14,735 bases of DNA from Cyanobium sp. NIES-981 (GTDB lineage: Bacteria > Cyanobacteriota > Cyanobacteriia > PCC-6307 > Cyanobiaceae). The position numbers and the translations under genes are program-made. The notes under the pieces are model-generated. The model saw only the letters and a program-made list of their open reading frames with translations, did not search any database and had not been told where the DNA came from. This document shows, one piece after another, positions 6,702 through 14,442 of the stretch (position 1 is the first letter of the stretch; each line of letters starts with the position of its first letter). The stretch is taken from assembly GCA_945907085.1 (NCBI GenBank), contig CAMDSS010000021.1, positions 1 through 14,735 of the forward strand, read 5' to 3'.

Positions 6702-7577
6702 GTGGACCCTCCTCAGGCCCGCTGCAGCATTTTGGAAGCGGAGTCGATCCAATCGCTAACCCCCCTGCTTCAGCAAGCCGATCAATGGGCCGAGGTGCTG
6801 GTGCTCCTGCCCTTGCTGGTCGCGCTTGAAATTGTCCTTTCGGCCGACAACGCCATCGCGCTTGCCGCCATCGCCCGCGGCCTCGACGATCCGGCGAGTC
6901 AGCGCCAGGCCCTCAACCTCGGCCTGGCCCTTGCCCTGGTCTTTCGCCTCGCTTTGATTGTGGCGGCCCAGTGGGTCTTGAACTTCTGGCCCCTGCAGCT
7001 CCTGGCTGCCGGCTATTTGTTTTGGCTCTGTGGCACTCACCTGATCAAGGTGTCGGCACCCTCGCCGGTGGGAGTGAGTGCTCCAGAGGATGGCGTGGCT
7101 CCAGCCGATCTGAATTCAGGAGCCAATCTCAGTCCCATGGCCGAACTGGAGCCTGGGCCTGAGGCGATTGGGAACCCAGCCCCAGGGGGCCTGGTTGGCG
7201 TCGCCAAGGGGCTGTCGTCGGTGGTGATCACCTTGGCCCTCACCGATTTGGCCTTCTCCCTCGACAGTGTGGCGGCAGCTGTGGCGGTGACCGATCGGTT
7301 GTTGCTTGTGATGGCCGGAGGGGTGCTCGGGGTGGTCGCCCTGCGGTTAACGGCAGAATTGTTTATCCGCTGGCTTGAGCAGTACCAACACCTGGAAACC
7401 GCCGGTTACTTGGCCGTTGGCTTTGTGGGTTTCAGGCTGCTGTTGCGGCTGTTTCTTCCTGATTTCGATCTGCCGGAATGGTCGTTGTTGCTTCTGGTTG
7501 CTGTTCTGTTTGCTTGGGGTTTCTCGAAGCGCAATCCCCTTGAGGCGGCTGAGCTCCCCGATAGCGCTGGAGGCTGA
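6702..7577 (+). CDS. TerC-family integral membrane protein (probable metal ion exporter)
   Basis: TerC/Alx-type proteins are multi-helix membrane transporters linked to manganese or other metal-ion export and to tellurite resistance. Using GTG 6702 the protein has 291 residues. The two family signatures are present: SADNAIALAAIA around residues 47-58 (D49) and TDLAFSLDSVAAAVAVT at 181-197 (D182, D188), with about seven hydrophobic helices. Between the third and fourth helix lies an unusually long, Pro/Gly/acidic loop (about 117-166). The start is uncertain: GTG 6702 leaves only 36 bp to the divergent gene, whereas TTG 6732 (LEAESIQS) gives a more compact N-terminus and room for a promoter. 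The stop overlaps the start of the next gene (TGATG), implying translational coupling. Confidence 0.85.
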   Translation: MDPPQARCSILEAESIQSLTPLLQQADQWAEVLVLLPLLVALEIVLSADNAIALAAIARGLDDPASQRQALNLGLALALVFRLALIVAAQWVLNFWPLQLLAAGYLFWLCGTHLIKVSAPSPVGVSAPEDGVAPADLNSGANLSPMAELEPGPEAIGNPAPGGLVGVAKGLSSVVITLALTDLAFSLDSVAAAVAVTDRLLLVMAGGVLGVVALRLTAELFIRWLEQYQHLETAGYLAVGFVGFRLLLRLFLPDFDLPEWSLLLLVAVLFAWGFSKRNPLEAAELPDSAGG

Positions 7578-7933
7578 TGCGGATTGAGTTGCGCCAGAGC
7601 GGCAACGACTCGCTGCTGACAACCTTTGAGGTGGAGGCCCTGGCCGATGTGCCCCAGCCTGGACGCTGGTTCATCGTTGAGAACCAGAGTTACTTGGTGT
7701 TGCAGCGGAGCCACCGCTACAAATTGACTGATGGCATTTACACGCTCGCTTCCGTTGCTTTGCAGGTGAAGGCCCAGGCCCAACCCAAGGACGCCCGCTG
7801 GTGGAGCAACCAATGGGTGATTGGTGATCCCAGTTGCCACTTCAATGCGCGCAGCCCCCTACTGCGCTGCGCCGTGTTTCCCGATGGTCCCTGCGAGCGC
7901 TGTGCACACTTCCAACCCCATGGAATGGCTTGA
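7577..7933 (+). CDS. DUF6464-like protein with four-cysteine motif
   Basis: This 118-residue soluble protein starts at ATG 7577, sharing one base with the TerC stop. Residues 1-70 look like a small beta-rich domain (FEVEALADVPQPGRWFIVENQSYLVLQRSHRY). The C-terminal part has GDPSC..NARSPLLRC.V.P.GPCE.C, with C87, C98, C106 and C109 (C-x10-C-x7-C-x2-C), a plausible zinc or iron-sulfur site. I recall this C-terminal pattern as the cyanobacterial DUF6464 family, whose function is unknown. Its last 14 bases overlap the start of the DUF120-like gene, so the pair is likely coexpressed. Confidence 0.8.
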   Translation: MRIELRQSGNDSLLTTFEVEALADVPQPGRWFIVENQSYLVLQRSHRYKLTDGIYTLASVALQVKAQAQPKDARWWSNQWVIGDPSCHFNARSPLLRCAVFPDGPCERCAHFQPHGMA

Positions 7934-8621
7934 ATGCCGATTGGTTAAAGGTCACGGGGTGGCCTCGGGCCTGGGTGCGGCTAACCCCTATCCCGCCGGC
8001 ACGATTGAGCTGCAGCGCCCCTACTTCGCTGCCCTTGGGCTTGATCTCAGTGCTTGCTTCAAGGGCACCCTCAACCTCTCGGTGGCACCGCTGGAATGGC
8101 GCCTCCACCATCCCGACCATTGCTTCGAGCACCTGACTTGGACGTCCTTGCATCCACCGGAGACCTTCAGCTTTTGGCGGATTCAGGTGCGTCGCCTGGG
8201 GAGCGGTCCCGATGGCTTGACTCCAGACCATTCGTGTACCGAGCTTGTTCCGGCTTGGATTTATCTGCCAGATCCCTCAACCAAGGTGCGCCATTTCCAG
8301 CCGTCGATGGTGCTGGAGGTTTTGGCACCCCCCTTGGGCCCAGTGGCCGTTTGGGACCGTTTCGCCCTGGGGGTTGATCCAGCCAAGGTGGGCTGCCTCG
8401 ATGGGGTTCGGCTGAGGGCCCAGTTGCTGGAGTTCCTGAAGTTTCGGGTGCTTGCTGCCCAGTCGGAATTTTTCGCAGATTGGCGCCCAAGTCCTGGTGA
8501 AGCGATTGATCCCCGGTTGTTCCGCTCCTGGTTGGGGGGATGCCTGCCCGAGGTCCTGGCCTTGGGCGATGCCGATCTGCTGGCCACCTGTGCCAAGGCC
8601 TGGGATCTCTACGGCCCCTAG
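7920..8621 (+). CDS. DUF120 / CTP-dependent riboflavin kinase-like protein
   Basis: From ATG 7920 the protein has 233 residues. Residues 8-54 (LVKGHGVASGLG...GTIELQRPYFAALGLDLSACFKGTLNLSV) align by eye with the archaeal CTP-dependent riboflavin kinase pattern G-x-V-x-S-G-L-G ... LGF-P-GTLN. The GTLN signature is at 49-52; in the archaeal enzyme its Thr and Asn take part in metal and nucleotide binding. Later, VLEVLAPPLGPVAVWDRFALGVDPAKV resembles the EIIAP..LR....L.DGD end of that fold. About 60 extra C-terminal residues (from about 175), mostly helical, have no counterpart there. The frame is open to ATG 7821, but that extension overlaps the previous gene by 113 bases; ATG 7920 overlaps by only 14. 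Enzyme activity is an inference, as bacteria normally use RibF. Confidence 0.65.
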   Translation: MEWLECRLVKGHGVASGLGAANPYPAGTIELQRPYFAALGLDLSACFKGTLNLSVAPLEWRLHHPDHCFEHLTWTSLHPPETFSFWRIQVRRLGSGPDGLTPDHSCTELVPAWIYLPDPSTKVRHFQPSMVLEVLAPPLGPVAVWDRFALGVDPAKVGCLDGVRLRAQLLEFLKFRVLAAQSEFFADWRPSPGEAIDPRLFRSWLGGCLPEVLALGDADLLATCAKAWDLYGP

Positions 8622-8630
8622 GGTGGAGAG
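8622..8630 (+). promoter_or_regulatory. Shine-Dalgarno-like site for the helicase
   Basis: GGTGGAGAG contains GGAG (8625-8628) followed 7 bases later by ATT at 8636. The optimal spacing supports ATT 8636 as the initiation codon, as no ATG, GTG or TTG lies in frame nearby before the Q-motif region. Confidence 0.5.
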
Positions 8631-8635
8631 ATCCG

Positions 8636-9940
8636 ATTGTTAGCGCGATTTCGCAAGCCGCTCCTGATTTCGCCTCCCTTGGGTTGGGGGAGCCGATTCT
8701 TAAGGCCGTAGCCGAGAAGGGCTATACCAAGCCCTCCCCAATCCAGGGCCAATGCATTCCTGCGGTTCTGGCCGGCCACGATGTGATGGCCGCTGCCCAA
8801 ACGGGCACCGGCAAAACCGCCGGCTTCACCCTGCCGATGCTCGAGCGGCTGCGCCATGGGCCCCCTGCCCGGGCCGGGATTGTGCGGGCGCTGGTGCTGA
8901 CCCCCACCAGGGAATTGGCGGCCCAGGTGGCGGAGAACGTCAAGGCCTATGGCCACTACCTCGATCTGCGCAGTGACGTGGTCTTCGGTGGGGTGAAGAT
9001 CAACCCCCAGATCACCCGCCTGCAGCGGGGAACCGACATCCTGGTGGCGACCCCAGGTCGGTTGATGGACCTCCATCAACAAAAGGCCCTGCGCCTGGAT
9101 CGGGTGGAGATCCTGGTGCTCGATGAGGCCGACCGCATGCTCGATATGGGCTTCATCCGCGACATCCAGAAAATCCTGGCGTTGATGCCCCCCAAGCGCC
9201 AAAATCTGCTCTTTTCAGCCACCTTCTCAGGGGATATTCGCTGCCTCGCCACTGGCCTGTTGCACCAACCGGTTCAGCTCCAGGCCACCCCTGAAAACCG
9301 AGCGGCCCCCACGGTGGAGCACCTGCTGCACCCCTGCGACATGGATCGCAAGCCCGATCTGCTGAGCCACCTGATTCGGGTCAACGACTGGCAGCAGGTG
9401 CTGGTGTTTTCCCGTACGAAGCACGGGGCCAATCGCATGGCCGAACGCCTCACCAAGGAGGGGATGGCGGCATCTGCCATCCACGGCAACAAGAGCCAGG
9501 GCGCCCGTACCCGGGCCCTCTCCGATTTCAAAAGTGGGGCCCTGCGGGTGCTGGTGGCCACGGATTTGGCGGCCCGCGGTATCGATATCCACCAGTTGCC
9601 CCACGTGGTCAACCTGGATCTGCCCAACCAGGCCGAAGACTATGTGCACCGGATCGGGCGGACGGGTCGGGCCGGCCACAATGGCCATGCTATTTCCCTG
9701 GTGGCGGCAGAAGAAGTTGAGCTGCTTCGGGCGATTGAGCGCCTGATCGGCAATCCCCTGCCCCGTCAGGAGGTTGTCGGCTTCGAACCCAAGGTTCTCA
9801 AGGCTGCCCCCCTCGATCTCAGTGGCGGCCGGGGCAAGGGCCGTCGTCCGAGCTCGGGAGCGCGTGGACGCAGCAGCCATCCTGGTGCGGGCCAATCTGC
9901 GCCGAAACGGACCGGACGTCGTCCCTCCGGTGGTCGCTAG
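8636..9940 (+). CDS. DEAD-box ATP-dependent RNA helicase, RhlE type
   Basis: From ATT 8636 the protein is about 434 residues. It has the full motif set in order: the aromatic of the Q motif in FASLGL with PSPIQ, AQTGTGKT (54-61), PTRELAAQ, TPGRLMDL, DEAD (163-166), SATFSG, VFSRTK, ATDLAARGIDI and HRIGRTGRAG (338-347), then a basic Gly/Arg/Ser-rich tail from about 397 that likely binds RNA. Such helicases remodel rRNA and mRNA structure, often at low temperature. The only ATG upstream (8540) would add 32 residues that are an out-of-frame reading of the previous gene. Downstream TTGs would cut into the Q motif. ATT 8648, giving ISQAAPDFASLGL, is the alternative rare start. The gene follows the DUF120-like gene by 14 bp. 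Confidence 0.93.
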   Translation: MVSAISQAAPDFASLGLGEPILKAVAEKGYTKPSPIQGQCIPAVLAGHDVMAAAQTGTGKTAGFTLPMLERLRHGPPARAGIVRALVLTPTRELAAQVAENVKAYGHYLDLRSDVVFGGVKINPQITRLQRGTDILVATPGRLMDLHQQKALRLDRVEILVLDEADRMLDMGFIRDIQKILALMPPKRQNLLFSATFSGDIRCLATGLLHQPVQLQATPENRAAPTVEHLLHPCDMDRKPDLLSHLIRVNDWQQVLVFSRTKHGANRMAERLTKEGMAASAIHGNKSQGARTRALSDFKSGALRVLVATDLAARGIDIHQLPHVVNLDLPNQAEDYVHRIGRTGRAGHNGHAISLVAAEEVELLRAIERLIGNPLPRQEVVGFEPKVLKAAPLDLSGGRGKGRRPSSGARGRSSHPGAGQSAPKRTGRRPSGGR

Positions 9941-9944
9941 GAGC

Positions 9945-9960
9945 CACCCCACTTCGGGTG
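9945..9960 (+). terminator. Weak hairpin after the helicase gene
   Basis: CACCC (9945-9949) and GGGTG (9956-9960) form a 5-bp stem with a 6-base loop, starting 4 bases after the helicase stop. No T-run follows, so it may at best be a weak or factor-assisted terminator. Confidence 0.25.
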
Positions 9961-10042
9961 ATCCCTAACGGTGAGAACTGCAGCGACGAACACAGTGGCT
10001 TTGCGGTTACTGGGCTCAGATGGATGTTTCCGCCCGACGAGA

Positions 10043-10249
10043 ATGCCCTACGAGCCCGGATCACCCGAGTGCCGTGTGCTGATCAGTTGCAAGAGCCAGA
10101 TTGAGTCCATGCTCCTCGCCCTCGACCGTCTCGATAACAGCCAGCACATCCGCGACCAGCTGGTGTCCGTGCACAACCAGCTGGAAGGACTGCATGCCCT
10201 GCACCGCAAGGTGGTCTTAGAAAAACAGCCTGTTAGTCCTGGCTGCTGA
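10043..10249 (+). CDS. Small helical protein, unknown function
   Basis: ATG 10043 gives 68 residues. Almost all of residues 10-62 is predicted by eye to be helical (VLISCKSQIESMLLALDRLDNSQHIRDQLVSVHNQLEGLHALHRKV), with heptad-like leucines suggesting a helical hairpin or dimer. The frame is open back to a GTG at 9971, but those 24 residues look unstructured, so the ATG is preferred. No family is recognised; the helix pair loosely recalls small metal-sensing repressors such as CsoR, but their Cys/His ligands are not evident. It follows the helicase by about 100 bp and its 3' end overlaps a convergent gene by 17 bp. Confidence 0.55.
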   Translation: MPYEPGSPECRVLISCKSQIESMLLALDRLDNSQHIRDQLVSVHNQLEGLHALHRKVVLEKQPVSPGC

Positions 10250-10460
10250 TGGTGTCGCCGCAAGCCCCACCTGTGGGGGGCCCAGTGATTGAAGCTTCTG
10301 CGGCCAGGTCCTGGCAGGTGGCGTAGGCGCAGGCCAGGGTGGGGACCTTGCGCCGGTGGGTGGGCCTTCTTTGCAGACCCACCACGTAGGAACCGGTGGT
10401 TTCCCTGTAAATCATGCAACCGTTGCCGGCTTCATTCACAAAAGACAGGTCGCTGGCCAT
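10233..10460 (-). CDS. Small conserved-looking protein, unknown function
   Basis: ATG 10460 opens 75 codons ending in TAA at 10235-10233. The first 50 residues are well-structured in appearance: two beta-like segments (CMIYRETTGSYVVGLQRR) followed by a basic patch (RRPTHRRKV) and a helix with Cys residues (ACAYATCQDLAAEA). The last 20 residues are Gly/Pro/Thr-rich and loose. It lies 83 bp downstream of fmt on the same strand, so it may be the distal gene of that operon or have its own promoter in the gap. It overlaps the convergent 10043-10249 gene by 17 bp. I do not recognise the family. Confidence 0.55.
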   Translation of the reverse strand: MASDLSFVNEAGNGCMIYRETTGSYVVGLQRRPTHRRKVPTLACAYATCQDLAAEASITGPPTGGACGDTISSQD

Positions 10461-10493
10461 GGCTGCCCCTCCATCGGTGTTTGTCTTGCTCTA

Positions 10494-10505
10494 GGCGGGA
10501 CCGCC
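10494..10505. other. GC-rich palindrome between fmt and the small minus-strand gene
   Basis: GGCGGGACCGCC is a 5+5 dyad with a 2-base centre in the 83-bp gap after fmt. Nearby GAGCA (10508-10512) and TGCTC (10527-10531) form another inverted pair. Neither is followed by a T-run. They may attenuate fmt read-through, but evidence is slight. Confidence 0.25.
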
Positions 10506-10543
10506 GGGAGCATGCAAGTGAGTAAGTGCTCATCAAAGCCGTC

Positions 10544-11593
10544 TCAGCCGAATTGTTGGCCCGGGGATGGAGCCAGTTGTTGGATCAGCGATTGGCCTGT
10601 GGCCGAAGCCTTGCCCTCCAGTTGACCAGAGCGAAGCAGCAGGGGGCAGCCACCGGTGGCAATCACCAAGCCAACCCCCTCCTCGATGGCTAACACCGTG
10701 CCCGGGGCATGCTCGCGCCGTTCTGATTGTGGGGAAACGCCCGTATGCGGGTCCAGGCCCCATTGGTCGGCCAAGGCTCTGGCTTCCGGGCTGAGTTGGT
10801 CGCGGAGCCGCTGCACAAGAGGTTCGGTGGCCAACAGCTTGAGCCGCTTGCCGGCCCAGGGGCTATGGGCCCCGGGATAGAGGCCCATCACCTTGCGGTG
10901 CAGCGCCAACCCGCTTTGGCTCCAGTCGAGTTGAAAGTCGTCTTTCACCAGCTGGCGGGCGTAGGTCATGCCCAGCTCACTTTGGCTTTGGAGCCCCAGG
11001 CGGGCCCAGCGTTCCGCCTGGCTGCCTGGCCCAGCCTGTTCAATCACGGGCAAGGCTTCCACCAGCAGGGAGCCGGTGAGGCCTGCGAGGGCTTCGGCCA
11101 GGTGGTGGGCGTTGTGGAGAAGGCCTATGGGCAGGCTGCGTTCGAGTAGCACCGGCCCGGTGTCGAGGCCCTCTTCCATGGCCATCACCCCCACGCCCGT
11201 CTGGCTGTCACCTTCCAGCAAGCACCACTGGATTGGGCCCGCTCCTCGCCAGCGGGGCAGCAGGGATCCATGGCCGTTCCAGCAGCCCAAGGGGGGTTGG
11301 GCCAGGATCGCTGGGGGCAGGATTTGGCCAAAGGCCACCACCACGTAGGCATCAGCTCCGAGGGCCGCGAGTTGCTCCTGGCAGGCGAGATCCTTGCGGA
11401 TGCGCTCCGGGGTGAACACCGGTACGCCCAGTTCCAGGGCCCGGGCTTTGACGGGGGAGGCAACCAGTTCCTTGCCCCGTCCCCGGCGTCGATCCGGTTG
11501 GCTCACCACCCCCACGAGTTCGTGGCCAGCTTCCACGAGGGCATTCAGGCTGGCTACGGCATAGGCGGGGGTTCCCCAGAACAGGATCCTCAT
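10544..11593 (-). CDS. fmt: Methionyl-tRNA formyltransferase
   Basis: Fmt transfers a formyl group from 10-formyltetrahydrofolate to the amino group of Met-tRNAfMet, making the bacterial initiator. The 349-residue protein begins MRILFWGTPAYAV, the usual Rossmann-type start. The catalytic triad is present at N106, H108 and D144, in WNGHGSLLPRWRGAGPIQ and MEEGLDTGP, at the positions I know for the E. coli enzyme; residue 107 is Gly where Val is common. The C-terminal OB-like domain continues from about 210. The length is slightly above the usual 310-335, with extra residues in the 250-300 region and the tail. It lies 21 bp downstream of the TldE-type gene on the same strand and is probably the end of the acsF-tldD-tldE-fmt transcript. 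Confidence 0.96.
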   Translation of the reverse strand: MRILFWGTPAYAVASLNALVEAGHELVGVVSQPDRRRGRGKELVASPVKARALELGVPVFTPERIRKDLACQEQLAALGADAYVVVAFGQILPPAILAQPPLGCWNGHGSLLPRWRGAGPIQWCLLEGDSQTGVGVMAMEEGLDTGPVLLERSLPIGLLHNAHHLAEALAGLTGSLLVEALPVIEQAGPGSQAERWARLGLQSQSELGMTYARQLVKDDFQLDWSQSGLALHRKVMGLYPGAHSPWAGKRLKLLATEPLVQRLRDQLSPEARALADQWGLDPHTGVSPQSERREHAPGTVLAIEEGVGLVIATGGCPLLLRSGQLEGKASATGQSLIQQLAPSPGQQFG

Positions 11594-11614
11594 GGGGTGC
11601 AGCTGGTGTTGGGC

Positions 11615-13012
11615 CTAGGCCTCGCCGGTGATGGAGAGTCCGTCCACCCACACATGGGGACAGAGGCCATCGGGTGTGACTTTGGCTGGGCCCTCGAAGC
11701 CCACCAGGCCCTTGAGCAGGGTGCGGATGTCACCGGCCACGGTGGCGGCTTCGATGGAACGGCGTTGGCCGTTCTGGATCAGCCAGCCATCAAAGGGCAG
11801 GGAGAAGGACCCTTGGCTGGCCTTGACTCCGGCATGGAGGGCGGACAGCGACTCAATCAGCACCAGGGGGCTGGCTTCACCCAAGTGATTGAGGCCCTGT
11901 TGGCCGCCATCGCTGCCGGGGGTGGCACTGATTTCAAACCAGTCGGGACCCACCGACACCTTGGAGCCCATGCCTGCGTGGCCCGTGGGCGCGACCCCAA
12001 AGGCCCGGGCCGTGGCTTCTGAATGCAGAAAGTGCTGGATCACGCCGCCCTCCAGGAGGGCCAGGGGCTTGGTGGGGGTGCCTTCTCCATCAAAGGCCGA
12101 GGCGCCGACGTTGCCCGGGTTGAGGCCGTTGTCGTGGATGGAGAGAAACGGTGCCGCCAGTTGTTGGCCCAGCGACTCCTTGCTGCTCAGGCTCACCCCA
12201 TCGAGGATGGCCCTGGCGTTAAACAGGCTGCTGAAGGCGCCAACCAAATCCAGGAAGGCTTCCGGACTAAAAACGCAGGTGTAATGGCCGGTGTCGATGG
12301 GGGCGTAGTCCAGGTGGGAGATGGTGCGCTCGGCCGCCTCGTCAATGCAGCCGGCAATATCGAGGTCTGAGGCTCCATAGGCCAACCGCACGGCACCGCC
12401 GCTGCGGGGTTTGCGGCCGGTTTCCTCAGCCCGGGCATACAGATAGATGCTGGCCGTGGTGAGCTGCTGGTGGCGGCAAGCGCCATCACTGTTGAGGTAC
12501 AGCCTCTCGCTGCTGCGCTGGGCCAGGCCGTTGTAGGGAACCGTACCAATGGCCTGGTGGCGATCCAGCAGTTGGCGCTCGGCATCCTTGAGGGTGGCGA
12601 GCAGGTGGAGAATCGATTGGGGCTGGTGGATCGGTTGCTCCAGGGTCGCCAGCGGTGCTGTGGCCAGGGGCGAAAAGGCTGGGGTCTCATCGGCATTGCC
12701 GAAGGCACTGGCATCGCGGGCACCTTCGAGGGCCTTGGCTAGGCCTGGGTCCGAGAGATCGGACGTGCTGGTCACTCCCACGAGTCCGTCGCCGTTCCAG
12801 ACCCGCACGGTGATGGCACTGCGCTGGGCCCCCTTCATTTGCTTGGCCTCGCCCCGATCCACCTGAACCGACGTATCGGTGCTGCAGGACGCGCCCAGAT
12901 CCCATTGGTTGATCCCCGCACCGCGGGCAAGCTGCTCGAGGCGATCCCTGAGCTGGATGGGGTTGAGGCTTTTGGAGTTGGCGCCCACCTGGGCGTTGGA
13001 GTGGGAGTCCAT
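11615..13012 (-). CDS. pmbA: TldE/PmbA-type subunit of the TldD/TldE protease
   Basis: TldE (PmbA) is the partner of TldD in a heteromeric protease that, in E. coli, trims leader peptides such as that of microcin B17 and degrades unfolded peptides; its substrate in cyanobacteria is unknown. With ATG 13012 the protein is 465 residues. It shares the family features VRVWNGDGLVGVTSTSDLS, a central domain and a C-terminal GGVIQHFLHSEATARAFG stretch, but lacks the HExxxH metal motif, as expected for the non-catalytic subunit. The frame is open 40 codons further into tldD; ATG 13012 is preferred because it follows the tldD stop by 2 bp. Adjacent to tldD and fmt on the same strand. Confidence 0.9.
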   Translation of the reverse strand: MDSHSNAQVGANSKSLNPIQLRDRLEQLARGAGINQWDLGASCSTDTSVQVDRGEAKQMKGAQRSAITVRVWNGDGLVGVTSTSDLSDPGLAKALEGARDASAFGNADETPAFSPLATAPLATLEQPIHQPQSILHLLATLKDAERQLLDRHQAIGTVPYNGLAQRSSERLYLNSDGACRHQQLTTASIYLYARAEETGRKPRSGGAVRLAYGASDLDIAGCIDEAAERTISHLDYAPIDTGHYTCVFSPEAFLDLVGAFSSLFNARAILDGVSLSSKESLGQQLAAPFLSIHDNGLNPGNVGASAFDGEGTPTKPLALLEGGVIQHFLHSEATARAFGVAPTGHAGMGSKVSVGPDWFEISATPGSDGGQQGLNHLGEASPLVLIESLSALHAGVKASQGSFSLPFDGWLIQNGQRRSIEAATVAGDIRTLLKGLVGFEGPAKVTPDGLCPHVWVDGLSITGEA

Positions 13013-13014
13013 GG

Positions 13015-14436
13015 TTAGCGGCCCCCCACGGTGATGGAATCCACCTTGATGTGGGGTTGGCCCACTGTCACAAAGATGCTGCCGCTCACCGAACCACAGA
13101 AGCCAGCGGCCAGCTCGAGGTCGTTGGCGCACATCGAAATCCGAGGCATCACCTCCTTGGCTTCGCCAATCAAGGTGGCCCCCTTCACCGGTTTGGTGAG
13201 CTTGCCGTTTTCGATCAGATAGCCCTCTTCCACGGCGAAATTGAACTGGCCGGTGGGGCCCACGCTGCCCCCACCCATCGATTTGCAGTAAAGGCCCTGA
13301 TCCACCGAGGCGATCAGCTCATCGGGGCTATGGGGTCCTGCGGCAATAAAGGTGTTGCGCATACGGCTAGCGGCCGCAAAGGAATGGCCCTGGCGGCGAC
13401 CGCTGCCAGTGCGGGCATGGCCGGTGCGCAATTCCCCGGCTCGATCGCTGAGGAAGCGCTTCAGCACACCGTTCTCAATTAATACCGTGCGCTGGGGCTC
13501 CATGCCTTCGTCATCCATGCAAAGGGAACCAAAGGCCCCATCACTGAGGCCTTCATCGATGGCGGTGACGGCCTCATGGGCAATCAGATCCCCCACCTTG
13601 TCGGCAAAGGGGGTGGTGCCCCGTTCGACTTGGGTTGTTTCCAGCAGATGGCCGCAGGCTTCGTGGAAGATCACGCCGCCAAAGCGGTTGGCGAGCACCG
13701 CAGGCATCTGTCCGGCTTCCACGTAGTCGGCATAGAGCATGGTTCCGGCACTGGAGCACACCTCCTGGGCCGAGCCATCCGCATCCCATTGGCGCAGATC
13801 GTCCGGGCATCCCGAGGTGCCGTAGCGGCGGCCGAGGCCGGCCCTGTGGTCCCCATCGGCGGCCAGCACGTTGAGGCCAAGGGATTGGTGCAGGCGGATG
13901 TCGCGGGCAAAGGTGCCATCACTGGCAGCCACCAGCACTTCCTGCCAATCCCGGGCATAGCTACCCCGGCGGGCTTGCAGGTGATGGCCATGGCGCTCCA
14001 GGGCTGCAGTGCCCTCCAGCAAGGTGCCCGTGGCCTCTTGTATCTCAGGGCAACGCTTCAGCCAATCGGATTTAGTGGCACCGAAATCGCGCAAATCCTT
14101 GAGGCCTTCAAAGCTGGCAACGGCTGAGGCTGATGGCGCTAGGCCGAGCATGCCCAGGGCCTGTTCCAGGGCATGGAGCAGACCCGCATCGCTGAGGTCA
14201 TTGGTACTGACAAAGCCGTCGCGGTCGCCACGGAAGACCCGAATGCCCGCTCCCATGCCGAAGGCCGGGCTGACACTGGTGATGGTGTCCTGCTCGGCTA
14301 ACAGACCGATGTGGTCAGTGCGCTCAAGAAAGACTTCGACAAGATCGGCGCCGCTGCCACGGCCGCTGGAAAGAAGGCTTTCCAACCTGGAACGCCAGGT
14401 GGTGTCAAAACCACCGGCAAGGGGGGATAGGACCAC
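13015..14436 (-). CDS. tldD: TldD-type metalloprotease subunit
   Basis: The 473-residue protein carries the TldD metal-binding motif HEACGH (HExxxH) at residues 258-263, in RFGGVIFHEACGHLLE, and a conserved-position cysteine near the end (C447 in GFCGSVSGS), which in the family completes the zinc site. The C-terminus VTVGQPHIKVDSITVGG is the family ending. The start is GTG 14436, only 6 bp after the acsF stop; no ATG lies near it. It works with the TldE-type protein encoded 2 bp downstream, the pair forming a chamber that admits unfolded peptides. Cotranscription with acsF is likely from the spacing, although a functional link to chlorophyll synthesis is unproven. Confidence 0.93.
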   Translation of the reverse strand: MVLSPLAGGFDTTWRSRLESLLSSGRGSGADLVEVFLERTDHIGLLAEQDTITSVSPAFGMGAGIRVFRGDRDGFVSTNDLSDAGLLHALEQALGMLGLAPSASAVASFEGLKDLRDFGATKSDWLKRCPEIQEATGTLLEGTAALERHGHHLQARRGSYARDWQEVLVAASDGTFARDIRLHQSLGLNVLAADGDHRAGLGRRYGTSGCPDDLRQWDADGSAQEVCSSAGTMLYADYVEAGQMPAVLANRFGGVIFHEACGHLLETTQVERGTTPFADKVGDLIAHEAVTAIDEGLSDGAFGSLCMDDEGMEPQRTVLIENGVLKRFLSDRAGELRTGHARTGSGRRQGHSFAAASRMRNTFIAAGPHSPDELIASVDQGLYCKSMGGGSVGPTGQFNFAVEEGYLIENGKLTKPVKGATLIGEAKEVMPRISMCANDLELAAGFCGSVSGSIFVTVGQPHIKVDSITVGGR

Positions 14437-14442
14437 TCAGCG

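Noticed and set aside
8618..9952. Long minus-strand frames opposite the DEAD-box gene
   Set aside because: They mirror conserved helicase motifs in the other strand and lack any motif or start context of their own.
10048..10419. 123-codon minus-strand frame
   Set aside because: It overlaps both small genes in another frame, with low-complexity content and no coherent structure; the 10043 and 10233 genes explain the region better.
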